A stretch of 64,000 nucleotides of DNA from Candidatus Obscuribacterales bacterium (GCA_020054205.1 JAGVLS010000020.1:1-64000), one strand, 5' to 3'. Positions 53,188 through 62,664 are shown, counted from the stretch's first letter. The notes: generated from the sequence alone by a model not told the origin. Made by a program: numbers and translations.

Positions 53188-53937
53188 ATGCAGTCATTAG
53201 AGAATAAAATATGTATAGTCACGGGCGGAGCCGGAGGAATTGGTTTTGCGATTGCAAATCATTTGCTTGCTAAAAAAGCAATCGTAATAATATTGGATAA
53301 AGATTTAGATAAACTGAATAGTTTATCTAAGCACAGTAATTTATATACATACAAATGTGATGTTACAAATGAAAGTGAAATTGAAAAAACTATTTTGGAA
53401 ATATCAAATAAGTTTGAAAAAATTGATGTTTTAGTAAACAATGTTGGCATTCTTTATAGTGCTCCCTTAATATCTTTAGGTACCAGTGGTATCCAAAAAC
53501 ATGATTCATTGGACTGGGAAAAAGTTATTGCAACAAATCTATCATCTGCATTCTATACATCTAAGCATGTAGTAGAAGTAATGCTTAAAAAACGAATTAA
53601 AGGTGTAATTGTGAATATTAGCTCAGTTAGTGCTAAAGGCAATGCTGGACAATCTGCATATTCTGCTGCTAAAGCAGGGCTAGAAGCCCTTACTAAAGTT
53701 TGGTCTAAAGAATTAGCCTTAATTGGTATTAGATGTTTTGCGGTGGCGCCAGGATTCTGTGATACTGAGTCGACCCGAGCTGCTATTGGCAAAGAAATGC
53801 TAGATGAGACTATACGCCGCGTTCCTTTAAGACGATTAGGTAAAGTGGATGAAATTGCCGAGCTTACATTATCTGGTATTCAAAATGATTTTTTTAATGG
53901 CAAAATTATTGAAATTGATGGTGGATTAGTTATTTGA
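53188..53937 (+). CDS. Short-chain dehydrogenase/reductase (FabG-like)
   Basis: ATG 53188, one base after the ACP stop, is preferred over an in-frame start at 53164 inside the ACP gene. The 249-residue protein has TGGAGGIG, CDVTNESE, NNVG, NISS and the catalytic YxxxK in SAYSAAKAG. It ends like FabG (IIEIDGGLVI). It probably reduces a 3-oxoacyl group bound to the adjacent carrier, giving for example a 3-hydroxyacyl group, or else modifies the sugar itself. Confidence 0.9.
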   Translation: MQSLENKICIVTGGAGGIGFAIANHLLAKKAIVIILDKDLDKLNSLSKHSNLYTYKCDVTNESEIEKTILEISNKFEKIDVLVNNVGILYSAPLISLGTSGIQKHDSLDWEKVIATNLSSAFYTSKHVVEVMLKKRIKGVIVNISSVSAKGNAGQSAYSAAKAGLEALTKVWSKELALIGIRCFAVAPGFCDTESTRAAIGKEMLDETIRRVPLRRLGKVDEIAELTLSGIQNDFFNGKIIEIDGGLVI

Positions 53938-53941
53938 GAAA

Positions 53942-55510
53942 GTGCAGAGAATGCATATATATAACCTAGGACAAAAATTTAAATCAGTGGCAAAGGAATT
54001 TGCTAACTCTGTTGCTGTTAAAACTGAAAACGATATTACAGACTACAATAGTCTTGATAAGCAATCAGATCAATTTGCTAATTATTTGCAATCAATTGAT
54101 ATAGCTATTGGGGATGTCATTTGTATAGCCGGAGAAAAAACTCTTTTATCAATTGTATGTATTTTAGGAGCTTTAAAAGCTGGTGTAATTTACAGCGTTT
54201 TTGATCCGCAAAGCCCAATTGAACGTCTGGGCAAAATATTTGGGCAATGCCGCCCTAAAGCAGTTTTTTGTAGTGTTAATTTATTCTCTAAAATAAAGAA
54301 TATAGGATTTAAGTCAATTGATATAACATCTCTTCACCTGAGTTCTTTTACGCAAGCAGATAATTGTAGGCTAATAGTAAGACAGGAAAAAATCACTGCT
54401 AACAGCCCGGCATATATTATGTTTACTTCTGGCTCAACTGGTTTCCCTAAGGGAGCAGTTATGACTCATCAGAACGTATTGAATCTTATAGCGTGGAGTA
54501 AGCAAACATATGGTTTTGATAAAAATGATGTGTTTACCAGTGTCAATCCTATATATTTCGATAATTCAGTTTTTGATGTTTATTCATCCTTATTTACTGG
54601 AGCATCGCTTGCGCTTTTTGATCACGAAACAGTACAAAATCCATCTAAGCTTATTCGTTTAATTAATGAATTTCGATGTACGACATGGTTTTCTGTGCCA
54701 TCAATGCTTATGTATTTGCAAACTTTGCGTGCTTTCAGTACTAATAATATGAGTTATATAAAGAGAATTATATTTGGTGGTGAAGGTTACCCAAAAGCTA
54801 AACTCAGAAGTCTTTTTGATCTCTATTCTGACAGAATAGAATTTTACAATGTTTATGGTCCAACAGAATGTACATGCATTTGTTCGTCGTACAAAGTTTC
54901 TCAAGATGATTTTCAGGACTTAAATGGATTTTTGCCTCTTGGTAAATTAATTAGCAATTTTGATTGTCTAATTGTGGATGATGAATTGAAATTAGTGGAG
55001 GCAGATCAAGTTGGAGAATTGATTTTAAGGGGGCCAAATGTAGGATTAGGCTATTTCCAAGATGGTGAGCGAACACAAATGTCTTTTATTCAAAATCCTA
55101 TGCACGATGCATACAAGGATATAGTCTATTGCACTGGCGATCTTGTTTATTTTAAATCTGATGATGGGAAAATCTACATTGTTGGTAGGCGAGATAATCA
55201 AATTAAACATATGGGGTACAGAATTGAATTGGAAGAAATCGAAAATGCTATAAGCTTAATTGATACAGTTAGAGAAAATGCAGTGGTGCACTGTGAAATC
55301 CGTGGCTTAAGCCAAATTGTGGCATTTATAACTGGCAAAAATGGTACGGTTGATGAAAAGATTCTTCGAGGAGAGCTAAAAGAAATTATTCCCCAGTATA
55401 TGATTCCGACTAAATTTGAATTTGTGGAAATTCTACCTAGGAGTGCAAATGGTAAATTGGATAGGAAAAAATTGAAATCTGATTATATGGGGCAATTGGT
55501 AAATGGCTAA
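53942..55510 (+). CDS. Adenylation-domain enzyme (amino-acid/acyl activating, NRPS A-domain/DltA-like)
   Basis: 522 residues in the ANL family, with the full A-domain motif series: YIMFTSGSTGFPKGAVMTH (A3), YFDNSVFDVY (A4, keeping the Asp that binds an amino group), YNVYGPTE (A5), GELILRG, YCTGDLVYF (A7), GRRDNQIKHMGYRIELEEIE (A8) and NGKLDRKKL (A10, with catalytic Lys). It resembles stand-alone amino-acid-activating domains and should load its substrate onto the ACP at 52941. An amino acid is the likelier substrate, but hydroxy or fatty acids cannot be excluded. The start could be GTG 53942 or ATG 53951. Confidence 0.9.
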   Translation: MQRMHIYNLGQKFKSVAKEFANSVAVKTENDITDYNSLDKQSDQFANYLQSIDIAIGDVICIAGEKTLLSIVCILGALKAGVIYSVFDPQSPIERLGKIFGQCRPKAVFCSVNLFSKIKNIGFKSIDITSLHLSSFTQADNCRLIVRQEKITANSPAYIMFTSGSTGFPKGAVMTHQNVLNLIAWSKQTYGFDKNDVFTSVNPIYFDNSVFDVYSSLFTGASLALFDHETVQNPSKLIRLINEFRCTTWFSVPSMLMYLQTLRAFSTNNMSYIKRIIFGGEGYPKAKLRSLFDLYSDRIEFYNVYGPTECTCICSSYKVSQDDFQDLNGFLPLGKLISNFDCLIVDDELKLVEADQVGELILRGPNVGLGYFQDGERTQMSFIQNPMHDAYKDIVYCTGDLVYFKSDDGKIYIVGRRDNQIKHMGYRIELEEIENAISLIDTVRENAVVHCEIRGLSQIVAFITGKNGTVDEKILRGELKEIIPQYMIPTKFEFVEILPRSANGKLDRKKLKSDYMGQLVNG

Positions 55511-56180
55511 GATTGTTATTTTTGGTGCTGGGCGTGGGGCTGACATTGCCCATCGATATATTTCTAAGGATACTGATCATAGTGTAAGTGGTTTTACGGT
55601 AGATGATCATTGTTTTGATGCAAATGAGTTTAAAGGACTGCCAGTGGTTAAATTTAGTGATGCTGAAAAAATGTTCCCATCTTGCGAATTTAAAATGTTT
55701 GCGCCTTTGGGTAGCCAAAACATGAACAAGCTTAGATATGAAAAGTTCAAAGCCTGTAAAGAAAAAGGATATGAATTAATTAGCTATGTAAGCTCAACAA
55801 TTCCATTTGCGAGTGATCTGGATATTGGCGAAAATTGTTTTATTTTGGAAAATAATTCAATTAATTTTGATGTGAAAATTGGAGACAATGTTACCATCTG
55901 GAGTGGCAATCAAATTGGTGATAACTCAATTGTTTTTGAACACTGCTGGATATCATCTCATGTTTGTATTGCTGGCAGTGTAATAATTAAACCATTTACT
56001 TTCGTTGGCATAAATGCTTCGATATCTAATAATGTTATTGTAGAAGAGGAAAATTTTATTGGTGCTAATGCTTTAATTACTAAAAATACTGCTGTTAAAG
56101 ATGTGTATATAGTAGCGCAAACGCCAAAAGCAGCTTTTCCTAGTGATAAATTTTCATCTATGCTAAGTAAACTTGTTTAG
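55503..56180 (+). CDS. NeuD/PglD-like sugar acyltransferase
   Basis: 225 residues. An N-terminal Rossmann-like part (KIVIFGAGRGADIAHRYI) is followed by a left-handed beta-helix (IGENCFILENNSI, IGDNVTIWSGNQIGDNS, FTFVGINASISNNVIVEEEN). WISSHVCIAGS contains the candidate catalytic His. PglD/NeuD-type enzymes N- or O-acylate aminosugars before or after transfer. The 8-bp overlap with the adenylation gene suggests that the activated acyl group is its donor. Confidence 0.88.
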   Translation: MAKIVIFGAGRGADIAHRYISKDTDHSVSGFTVDDHCFDANEFKGLPVVKFSDAEKMFPSCEFKMFAPLGSQNMNKLRYEKFKACKEKGYELISYVSSTIPFASDLDIGENCFILENNSINFDVKIGDNVTIWSGNQIGDNSIVFEHCWISSHVCIAGSVIIKPFTFVGINASISNNVIVEEENFIGANALITKNTAVKDVYIVAQTPKAAFPSDKFSSMLSKLV

Positions 56181-56181
56181 A

Positions 56182-56820
56182 TTAGGATATTTGCTGCCGT
56201 ACTAAAACTGTAAACTCATACAGATTATAGTCGTGTAGCAGAGAAACAGATCGAGAAAAATGTTTTTTACAATAATCAAAATAAAAAAGCGGATCACCAT
56301 AATATAGATCTGGGCGCATGTATTCTTTATCGCTATAAGAAGTAAGCATGTTAAAAGCAAAACCTGATTTGCTGGCTGTGGCAAATGTATGTATGGTTTC
56401 TAGGACGTAATTTTGCCAGTCAGAATTTGGTATTTCAAACTTGACGTTGAATATACCGCTAGAAACAACAAAGTCAGCATTATGATTTAATTTGTTGCTA
56501 GCGATAAATTGACAGTTGTTAAAATTGGGATGTAATTTATTGGCCTCAGCTACCATAGCGGAAGACCAATCATAACCAATGTAATTGCAATTTATTTTAT
56601 AGCTTGCGATATAATCATATAAAGCACCATAGCCACATCCATAGTCTAATAAAGAAAATGCTGAATTTTTTTTGTGATCACATACTTTAAGTAATTGTTC
56701 GAATCTTAATTGTTGGGACTCGATAGAATTCCAATCTACTCCTTGAGCGGTCGGTCCGTGAGCAGTAATTTTATTCGTATAATAATTACTTACAAGATTA
56801 TAGATAAGGTCATTGGTCAT
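56182..56820 (-). CDS. Class I SAM-dependent methyltransferase
   Basis: 212 residues. Motif I is LLDYGCGYGALYDYIASYKI, followed by IGYDWSSAM and the DFVVSSGIFNVKFE segment, typical of the small methyltransferase group found in surface-polysaccharide and secondary-metabolite loci. The substrate is unknown. It begins 12 bp downstream of the wbqC-like gene and is probably in its operon. It is convergent with the acyltransferase gene (1-bp gap). Confidence 0.85.
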   Translation of the reverse strand: MTNDLIYNLVSNYYTNKITAHGPTAQGVDWNSIESQQLRFEQLLKVCDHKKNSAFSLLDYGCGYGALYDYIASYKINCNYIGYDWSSAMVAEANKLHPNFNNCQFIASNKLNHNADFVVSSGIFNVKFEIPNSDWQNYVLETIHTFATASKSGFAFNMLTSYSDKEYMRPDLYYGDPLFYFDYCKKHFSRSVSLLHDYNLYEFTVLVRQQIS

Positions 56821-56832
56821 AAAATAATTTCC

Positions 56833-57603
56833 TTATTGCTTAGAGGTTTTTGCAAGTGTTTGATTTTGAGAAAGTACTGCTTCATCATAAATAGATTGAC
56901 CATTAAAAGTTTTGAGATAAGACGATGCGTCGGCTCCAGTATGGAAAAGGAGATCCAGAATGCTTACTCCGTGAGTAAAGGGAGGATAGAGCTGATTGTA
57001 TTCTTTGTACTGAGAATAATTTGCCCAGCATAACTCTATACGGGACTCGTTTAATATGTCGATATCCATATAACATTTTGCTGAAGGACCAGATAAATAT
57101 TTGGTGGCATTAAGTTGTTTGCAAAGATCTACTAGCCTTTCTGTTTTACCATCTTGCAAAGCAAAATCGGAAGACCAATGTAATTGTGTTGTAATTCCAA
57201 GAAAAGAACAAATTTTTTCAATGAATAAATAATTGATTTCGCTTAGCATTTCCAGCTTTGCTGCTTGTTCATATAAATTAGTTAGCCAGCCACGCAACTC
57301 ATTGAAATAGGGTGCTTTAAGATAATTTTGTGTAAGGATAGTCAAATGACTTTCTGCCCAACTGTTATTTGCAATTTTAGTTTCATTGATTTTTTGCAAA
57401 TACTTTCCTTTTACTTCTACTGGGATAGTGAGCCAAACTAATCCATGAGGAGTCTTGATTTGATTTCTGTTGCGCCAATCTCGACGAGTGTATTGCACCG
57501 TGTCATATAAAACAAAATCATCGACAGCATTGATGATGTCAAAATACCCTTTCCAGGGAATATATGAAGATTGAATTGCGGCCAATAGGCGCATTTTGTT
57601 CAT
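56833..57603 (-). CDS. WbqC family protein
   Basis: About 256 residues with the WbqC signature: LAAIQSSYIPWKGYFDIINA, YDTVQYTRRDWRNRNQIK, WLTIPV and YLSGPSAKCYMDIDIL. The family occurs in O-antigen and glycan loci, where it is thought to act as an acyl- or aminotransferase, but its reaction is not settled. ATG 57603 is used; 57594 is an equally possible start, while TTG 57618 is less so. The gene lies between two methyltransferase genes. Confidence 0.9.
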   Translation of the reverse strand: MNKMRLLAAIQSSYIPWKGYFDIINAVDDFVLYDTVQYTRRDWRNRNQIKTPHGLVWLTIPVEVKGKYLQKINETKIANNSWAESHLTILTQNYLKAPYFNELRGWLTNLYEQAAKLEMLSEINYLFIEKICSFLGITTQLHWSSDFALQDGKTERLVDLCKQLNATKYLSGPSAKCYMDIDILNESRIELCWANYSQYKEYNQLYPPFTHGVSILDLLFHTGADASSYLKTFNGQSIYDEAVLSQNQTLAKTSKQ

Positions 57604-57680
57604 AAGCAATGCCGACAAAATTAGTTATTGTTAAAGTGCAAGCCAACTAATCGTATCATTTTAACCAATTCCAGTAATTA

Positions 57681-58544
57681 CTAGCAAGCGCGTGCAACAA
57701 GTATTAGCGAACCGCCAGCTATGAAATCAAATCCAGCTTTTATGAAAATATGTTCAAATGATAAAACACTTTCTAAGCTAGCGTTTAGGAGTTTAGGTAA
57801 GCGATATTCAGACATAGGGTCATAATCAGCTAAAGATCTTTTATCCAAGCTACGTGAGGCGAGCATTAAGGGTAAAAGTAGAGAAACAAAAGAAGTAATT
57901 TTTATAATTTCAAATCCAGCCTGTTCTACCTTTTCCCTAAGTAAAGATCGACTATATCGGCGGTGATGTCCTGAATATTCATCTACGATACTGGTTAGAA
58001 ATTCATGTTGAGGCACAGTTACGAGAATGCCACCATTATTTCTCACGGCTTTGCGCATTTGAGCAAGTACCAGATCATCTTCTTTAATATGCTCTAGTAC
58101 ATCGAATGCTCCAATAACATCAAATTCGTTATAAAAAGGAATTTTTCTACCATCCATTTGCATAAGTGTTGCATCTGGAGAGCGCTTAAGAGCGTACTTC
58201 AAGGCTTGAGCATGAATTTCACTTCCAAATAATTGAAGATGTGGTGACGATTGACTCACTCCAGATAAAACATAGCCTGTACCACAGCCAAGTTCAAAAA
58301 AATTTTTTGCATGAGGAAAATACTTTTGCAAAGCCCAGGTTATTAAACGATTTCTATTGCGAAACCAAAAATGATTGCTCTCTAAATGAAAAAGTCTGTC
58401 ATGAGCCCCCTGAGGAAAACCTGTATCTGATAAATCAGGATCAAAACAAACATGATCACCTTCAAATATAGGTGTTTGTTTACAGGCAGGGCATGCCCAT
58501 AAATTTGAATTATGATGCTCATCACATTTAAGACAGACTTTCAC
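57681..58544 (-). CDS. Methyltransferase with N-terminal zinc ribbon
   Basis: 287 residues starting GTG 58544. Four cysteines (C4, C7, C18, C21) form a zinc ribbon like that of glycan-locus methyltransferases. The catalytic core has FFELGCGTGYVLSGV, MDGRKIPFYNEFDVIGAF, DVLEHIKED and GGILVTVPQHEFL. The C-terminal 60 residues are hydrophobic and may contact the membrane. It probably methylates a sugar or lipid-linked glycan. It is divergent from the GT-C gene. Confidence 0.87.
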   Translation of the reverse strand: MKVCLKCDEHHNSNLWACPACKQTPIFEGDHVCFDPDLSDTGFPQGAHDRLFHLESNHFWFRNRNRLITWALQKYFPHAKNFFELGCGTGYVLSGVSQSSPHLQLFGSEIHAQALKYALKRSPDATLMQMDGRKIPFYNEFDVIGAFDVLEHIKEDDLVLAQMRKAVRNNGGILVTVPQHEFLTSIVDEYSGHHRRYSRSLLREKVEQAGFEIIKITSFVSLLLPLMLASRSLDKRSLADYDPMSEYRLPKLLNASLESVLSFEHIFIKAGFDFIAGGSLILVARAC

Positions 58545-58588
58545 TGATGGTCCTGCTTGGAAGACAAGATATTACAATATTTCTTCTT

Positions 58589-60319
58589 ATGCGATCAATT
58601 ATTACTATTTTTACTCGTTGTCAGGATGAGGCGTCCTTGATTTTATTGCTGGCAGTAATAATTGTTATATGTTTGATTGCTGGCATTAACGGCAACTTTC
58701 CTATTAACGACGATATGCTTTACGCTGAATCAGTTCGCCATATAGTAGAGCAGGGTAAATTTTTTAGTTATGGAAGTAATGCTTTTGATTTTATACCAAT
58801 TCAGATGGCGAGCCTTATTTGTACGGCATTAGGCTTTTCCTACAATTATTTGCGTGTACTTACAATTTGTTTTCATATCTTTGGTAGCCTCGGACTTTAT
58901 TTAGGTTTGAGAGAAATAAATCTGAGTAAAAAAGCAAGTGTATTTATGACTGCTTTATATACATGCAATCCTTTTTGTATTAATCTTGCGCTTACTTTTA
59001 TGACTGATATACCAGCTTTAGCACTAAATAATTGGTTGTTTTATTTAAGCGTGAAGGCAATTAAGAAACAAACTTTATCGACTTGGCTATTAGCATTATG
59101 CTCTTTTTTAGCGGCAATATCTATTCGTCAAACAGCTCTATTGTTTATTGTTCCTCTACTTACAAGCATTTGTTTTTCCCAAATGAGCAAGGTCAAGAAA
59201 ATTTTTTTGCTGATATTGAGTTTGTTCTCAACTATTATTGTTTACAGTTTGCTTAACCAGTGGTTAATTAGTGGTTCAGAGTGTAGTTCGGTGTATACAA
59301 ATTTCCAATCAGTTTTATTTCAACAACTCTTTGGTATTGTTGAAAAACCAATAGGTTTTTTTCTTCAACTAATAAATACTTTTGCTAAAGGATTATGTTA
59401 TTCCTCATTGATGCTGGCGCCTTTGATTGTTGTATTGTCAATCAAAATATTGTCCAATTCCCGTAAATATGTCTCGATAATCATGATTTCTATGCTGCTA
59501 AGCATTTTATGCGTAGGATTGCCGCTTGCCATAAATATATTTGTTAAGCATCAATATATGCCATATAGTCTAAATTTATTTATGCCACCATTCTTAGGTG
59601 CCTATCAAATCATTGGTGGTTTTTTTTCATGGCAAGAAAAGCATTTATTTACACTTACAATAATTTCGGGTGTTTTTGCCTTAATAATGGGGTTTTGTAT
59701 TTGTGTGGCTTTAATTTTGCAAATGAAAGAAAAAGAATTATTTTCAAAACCAAATTTATTTATCAATATAACCCTTTGTTTGTCGGCAGCGTATCTTGCT
59801 ATTCAATTACCCATGCATAATCTTGATCGTTACTATTTATTTTCTTTAGCACCACTAATTCTTTTTTTTGGACTTGTTTGCAATACGCTGAATATGGATA
59901 AATTAGTTTTATTAGGGTTGATTTTATTTGTACCCCTGGTTTTGTACGGGACATTTGCTGCTAAAGACTCTATGGATTTTCATCGTGCGCAATGGCAAGC
60001 AATTAAAGAATTGGAGGCTATGGGTGTCAGTCCTTTAGAGATTGATGGAGGAGCTAATCATAATCTTTTTCATGGCGGACTAAAACTAACATTAGGATTC
60101 AAAAAAACTGCTACTGAACATGGTTGGCCAAAAGAATTTCGAGGTGGCGAGCCTCGCTGTCATTTACGTTGGTGGCCAATAAATAAAGAAACATATATAG
60201 TTGCTGCTATATCTTTGCCGAATTGTAAAATCGTTAAAACAATTCCTAATTGGAGTGTTATTCGTGGACGGCAAAGAAATATATACGTATTAAGTCCTAT
60301 TTCAGCCCATAATCAATAG
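58589..60319 (+). CDS. GT-C family membrane glycosyltransferase (GT39/ArnT-like)
   Basis: About 576 residues with around 11 membrane segments. PINDDMLYAESVRH is the GT-C metal/donor loop (D-D) after the first membrane segment, and FMTDIPALALNNW is the second acidic block. Both are typical of protein or lipid A glycosyltransferases using a polyprenyl-phosphate sugar. An upstream ATG (58547) would leave only 2 bp to the divergent methyltransferase start, so ATG 58589 is preferred. With the GT2s at 15008 and 50836 it completes a plausible donor-synthesis and transfer chain. Confidence 0.85.
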   Translation: MRSIITIFTRCQDEASLILLLAVIIVICLIAGINGNFPINDDMLYAESVRHIVEQGKFFSYGSNAFDFIPIQMASLICTALGFSYNYLRVLTICFHIFGSLGLYLGLREINLSKKASVFMTALYTCNPFCINLALTFMTDIPALALNNWLFYLSVKAIKKQTLSTWLLALCSFLAAISIRQTALLFIVPLLTSICFSQMSKVKKIFLLILSLFSTIIVYSLLNQWLISGSECSSVYTNFQSVLFQQLFGIVEKPIGFFLQLINTFAKGLCYSSLMLAPLIVVLSIKILSNSRKYVSIIMISMLLSILCVGLPLAINIFVKHQYMPYSLNLFMPPFLGAYQIIGGFFSWQEKHLFTLTIISGVFALIMGFCICVALILQMKEKELFSKPNLFINITLCLSAAYLAIQLPMHNLDRYYLFSLAPLILFFGLVCNTLNMDKLVLLGLILFVPLVLYGTFAAKDSMDFHRAQWQAIKELEAMGVSPLEIDGGANHNLFHGGLKLTLGFKKTATEHGWPKEFRGGEPRCHLRWWPINKETYIVAAISLPNCKIVKTIPNWSVIRGRQRNIYVLSPISAHNQ

Positions 60320-60441
60320 CTTAAAAATTGGAAACATCAGTTTTGCTTAATATGGGGATAATTCTTTCATAAATAATAAGAGAATTTATGTTATCAATAT
60401 AAGCGATATAGTTCTTTGGTTCGGCAATTTTGGGTGAAATA

Positions 60442-61239
60442 ATGCAAGCGCCAGTTGCTTCATATACAAATAATTTTTTCGACGAAACACAGATTACGGC
60501 AGAGAGCTCTGCCTCAATTGTGGTACCGATGGTTCTTGAGTTATTGCCAATTAATTCGGTAGTGGATATTGGTTGTGGAACTGGCAGTTGGTTAGCTCAT
60601 TTTCATGAAAATGGGGTCAATAGAATCAAAGGGGTGGATAGCAGCGGTGTAAATTATGCTAAGTTGCGCGTACCTGCCGATTGTGTAGAACAAGTAGATA
60701 TTAGTAAATCTTTTGAGCTTAATGAAAGTTTTGATTTGGCAGCTTGTTTGGAAGTAGCTGAACATTTACCAAGTAATTGCGCTAATAACTTAGTAGATTC
60801 ATTGACTAAATTGGCACCAGTGATTTTATTTTCAGCAGCTATTCCGTTTCAAGGTGGCACTCATCATGTAAATGAACAATGGCCTGAGTATTGGGCACAA
60901 TTATTTGCTGAGCGAGGCTATGTAGTAATTGATTGTTTCCGTCAGCGCATCTGGCGCAATGAAAATGTTGCTTATTGGTATTCCCAAAATTTATTGTTGT
61001 ATGTGCACAAAGATAAATTAGCTGAATTACCTCAGCTCATTCCTTTTTTGAATAGTACCGATCCTGCCCATCTAAGTTTTATTCATCCAAAACAATATTT
61101 GAAGAGTAGAGATGAATTATCTAGTCCAAAATATATGTTTATGCGTTTAGCATGGAATCTTTTACCTCGCCCGATAAGGCTGCGCTTGGTTAAGCCACTC
61201 GCACCTGTTCTTTGGCGTCGTTATGGAAGCAAATATTGA
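60442..61239 (+). CDS. Class I SAM-dependent methyltransferase
   Basis: 265 residues from ATG 60442, after GGTGAA; a TTG at 60430 would add four residues. Motif I is VVDIGCGTGSWLAHFHENG, followed by KGVDSSG, CLEVAEHLP and ILFSAAIPFQGGTHHVNEQW. The last block is characteristic of glycan-locus methyltransferases. The C-terminus (LLPRPIRLRLVKPLAPVLWR) is basic and amphipathic, perhaps membrane-binding. It is the last gene of the glycan region on this strand. Confidence 0.85.
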   Translation: MQAPVASYTNNFFDETQITAESSASIVVPMVLELLPINSVVDIGCGTGSWLAHFHENGVNRIKGVDSSGVNYAKLRVPADCVEQVDISKSFELNESFDLAACLEVAEHLPSNCANNLVDSLTKLAPVILFSAAIPFQGGTHHVNEQWPEYWAQLFAERGYVVIDCFRQRIWRNENVAYWYSQNLLLYVHKDKLAELPQLIPFLNSTDPAHLSFIHPKQYLKSRDELSSPKYMFMRLAWNLLPRPIRLRLVKPLAPVLWRRYGSKY

Positions 61240-61246
61240 TCTCTAT

Positions 61247-62254
61247 TTATAAAGGTATTTCTACTTTTTGTTGATAGAGTTTTAAAAGTGTATTGATATC
61301 TTGTTGGGATAAACGAGAATATTCATCCGTAATCGGATACATTATATCTGTTTTGTTGGGACTGTGTCCTATAAGACCAAGAGCGTGACCAAGCTCATGG
61401 GTGACTACGTTTTGCAATACTTTATAGCGGATACGCATGTTTTTGCTCATAATCATGTCCAAATTTATTTCAATTATTTGTGGCGGTACTTTGTATTTAG
61501 GACCAGACTTAGGAATATAAATTGGAATTGGGATTCCGCCTACGCCAATAACTGATAAGTTTCCTTTCCCTTTTTTTGTATATTTAGTAACTGTATGAGC
61601 ACCCAACAGGCAGTCTTTCGAATCAGGAGCATTACCTAAGTGTTTCCACGTAACTTGAATGCGTGCAGCATTAGGATCATTTACTTGAGCAAATCTTACA
61701 GCGTGATTGGTGCTATTTTCCCAAGTTTCAAAAGCTAGAACTATTGCTCTTGTAAAATTAGGATCTGGAAAGCGACTAATATAAACAGTGATAGGCATTG
61801 TTTTAAAACGCAATACTTTGCCTTTTGTTGATTGCATAATCTCATTTAAATAATCACTATTTATTTTAGTGCTGCCAAATGGACCAATCCTAACAAAATT
61901 CACTGGTGCCACATTGACAAGTGGCAAGCTGTCTTGTAAAAAATTATCTTTGTTTGAGTAATTATCTTCTGCGGCGCCTACAACTGGTGCAGTATCTAAT
62001 CTTTGTAGTCTAGTCAGCAAAGATCCATTTTGAGGAAAACCAAAAATTTTCTTTTCAATGATTGATAGTCTTTCTATATAAGACAAATTATTATTTACTG
62101 GCAGTTTATACTGTTGTTCTAACTTAGTTATTTGGTGAGCAATAGACAGCTCAGAATTTATTTCATTATCCATAGCTATGACAGCTGGATTCATAATTAG
62201 ACAAAGTAAAAAAGCAATTAGTGCTCTATGTATATATGTTTGAAATAGGCTCAT
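61247..62254 (-). CDS. Secreted matrixin-like zinc metalloprotease
   Basis: 335 residues with a signal peptide (MSLFQTYIHRALIAFLLCLI, cleavage near VIA-MD). The metzincin zinc motif is HELGHALGLIGH (H286, H290, H297), followed by the Met-turn region DIMYP (M305). This fits peptidase family M10A/M10B-like bacterial matrixins. The N-terminal 130 residues include a possible propeptide with repeats of short helices (SYIERLSIIEKKIFG, SLLTRLQRLDT). No cysteine switch is seen. It probably acts in the periplasm or outside the cell. Confidence 0.88.
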   Translation of the reverse strand: MSLFQTYIHRALIAFLLCLIMNPAVIAMDNEINSELSIAHQITKLEQQYKLPVNNNLSYIERLSIIEKKIFGFPQNGSLLTRLQRLDTAPVVGAAEDNYSNKDNFLQDSLPLVNVAPVNFVRIGPFGSTKINSDYLNEIMQSTKGKVLRFKTMPITVYISRFPDPNFTRAIVLAFETWENSTNHAVRFAQVNDPNAARIQVTWKHLGNAPDSKDCLLGAHTVTKYTKKGKGNLSVIGVGGIPIPIYIPKSGPKYKVPPQIIEINLDMIMSKNMRIRYKVLQNVVTHELGHALGLIGHSPNKTDIMYPITDEYSRLSQQDINTLLKLYQQKVEIPL

Positions 62255-62358
62255 TTAGGCTCTTATTTGCTCAATTTGTGTATTTAACGTGCCAGATAAT
62301 TACACTTTATGCTACCTTAATAATAAGCTACTAGTATGTTAAGGTAAAGCTAAATCTT

Positions 62359-62664
62359 ATGAATAATCGATTGAAAGAATTAGCTTATATGCGTTATCAC
62401 CAACCAGAGTTTTTAACAACTTTATTTGAGTTGGCTGTGGAAGAACAATGGTTTGATTTACAGCATATGGTACAGCATGATATGGCTAAAGCTATATTGG
62501 CAGATTATTCTGATGAGCAAGGACGTGGCTATTTAGATAATGAAATATACTATTCCAATTGGGAAAGTGTAATTGACATTGGCTGGACTGCTTTTTGTGA
62601 GCATACTGGACTTTCTAGAGAAAAAGTCGAACAACAATTACAGTTATTGCGAGAAAAGTTCTAA
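62359..62664 (+). CDS. Small acidic hypothetical protein
   Basis: 101 residues, cytosolic, rich in aromatic and acidic residues, for example TTLFELAVEEQWFDLQHMVQ. No family recognised. It overlaps the end of the convergent multicopper-oxidase-like gene by 4 bp. Confidence 0.6.
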   Translation: MNNRLKELAYMRYHQPEFLTTLFELAVEEQWFDLQHMVQHDMAKAILADYSDEQGRGYLDNEIYYSNWESVIDIGWTAFCEHTGLSREKVEQQLQLLREKF

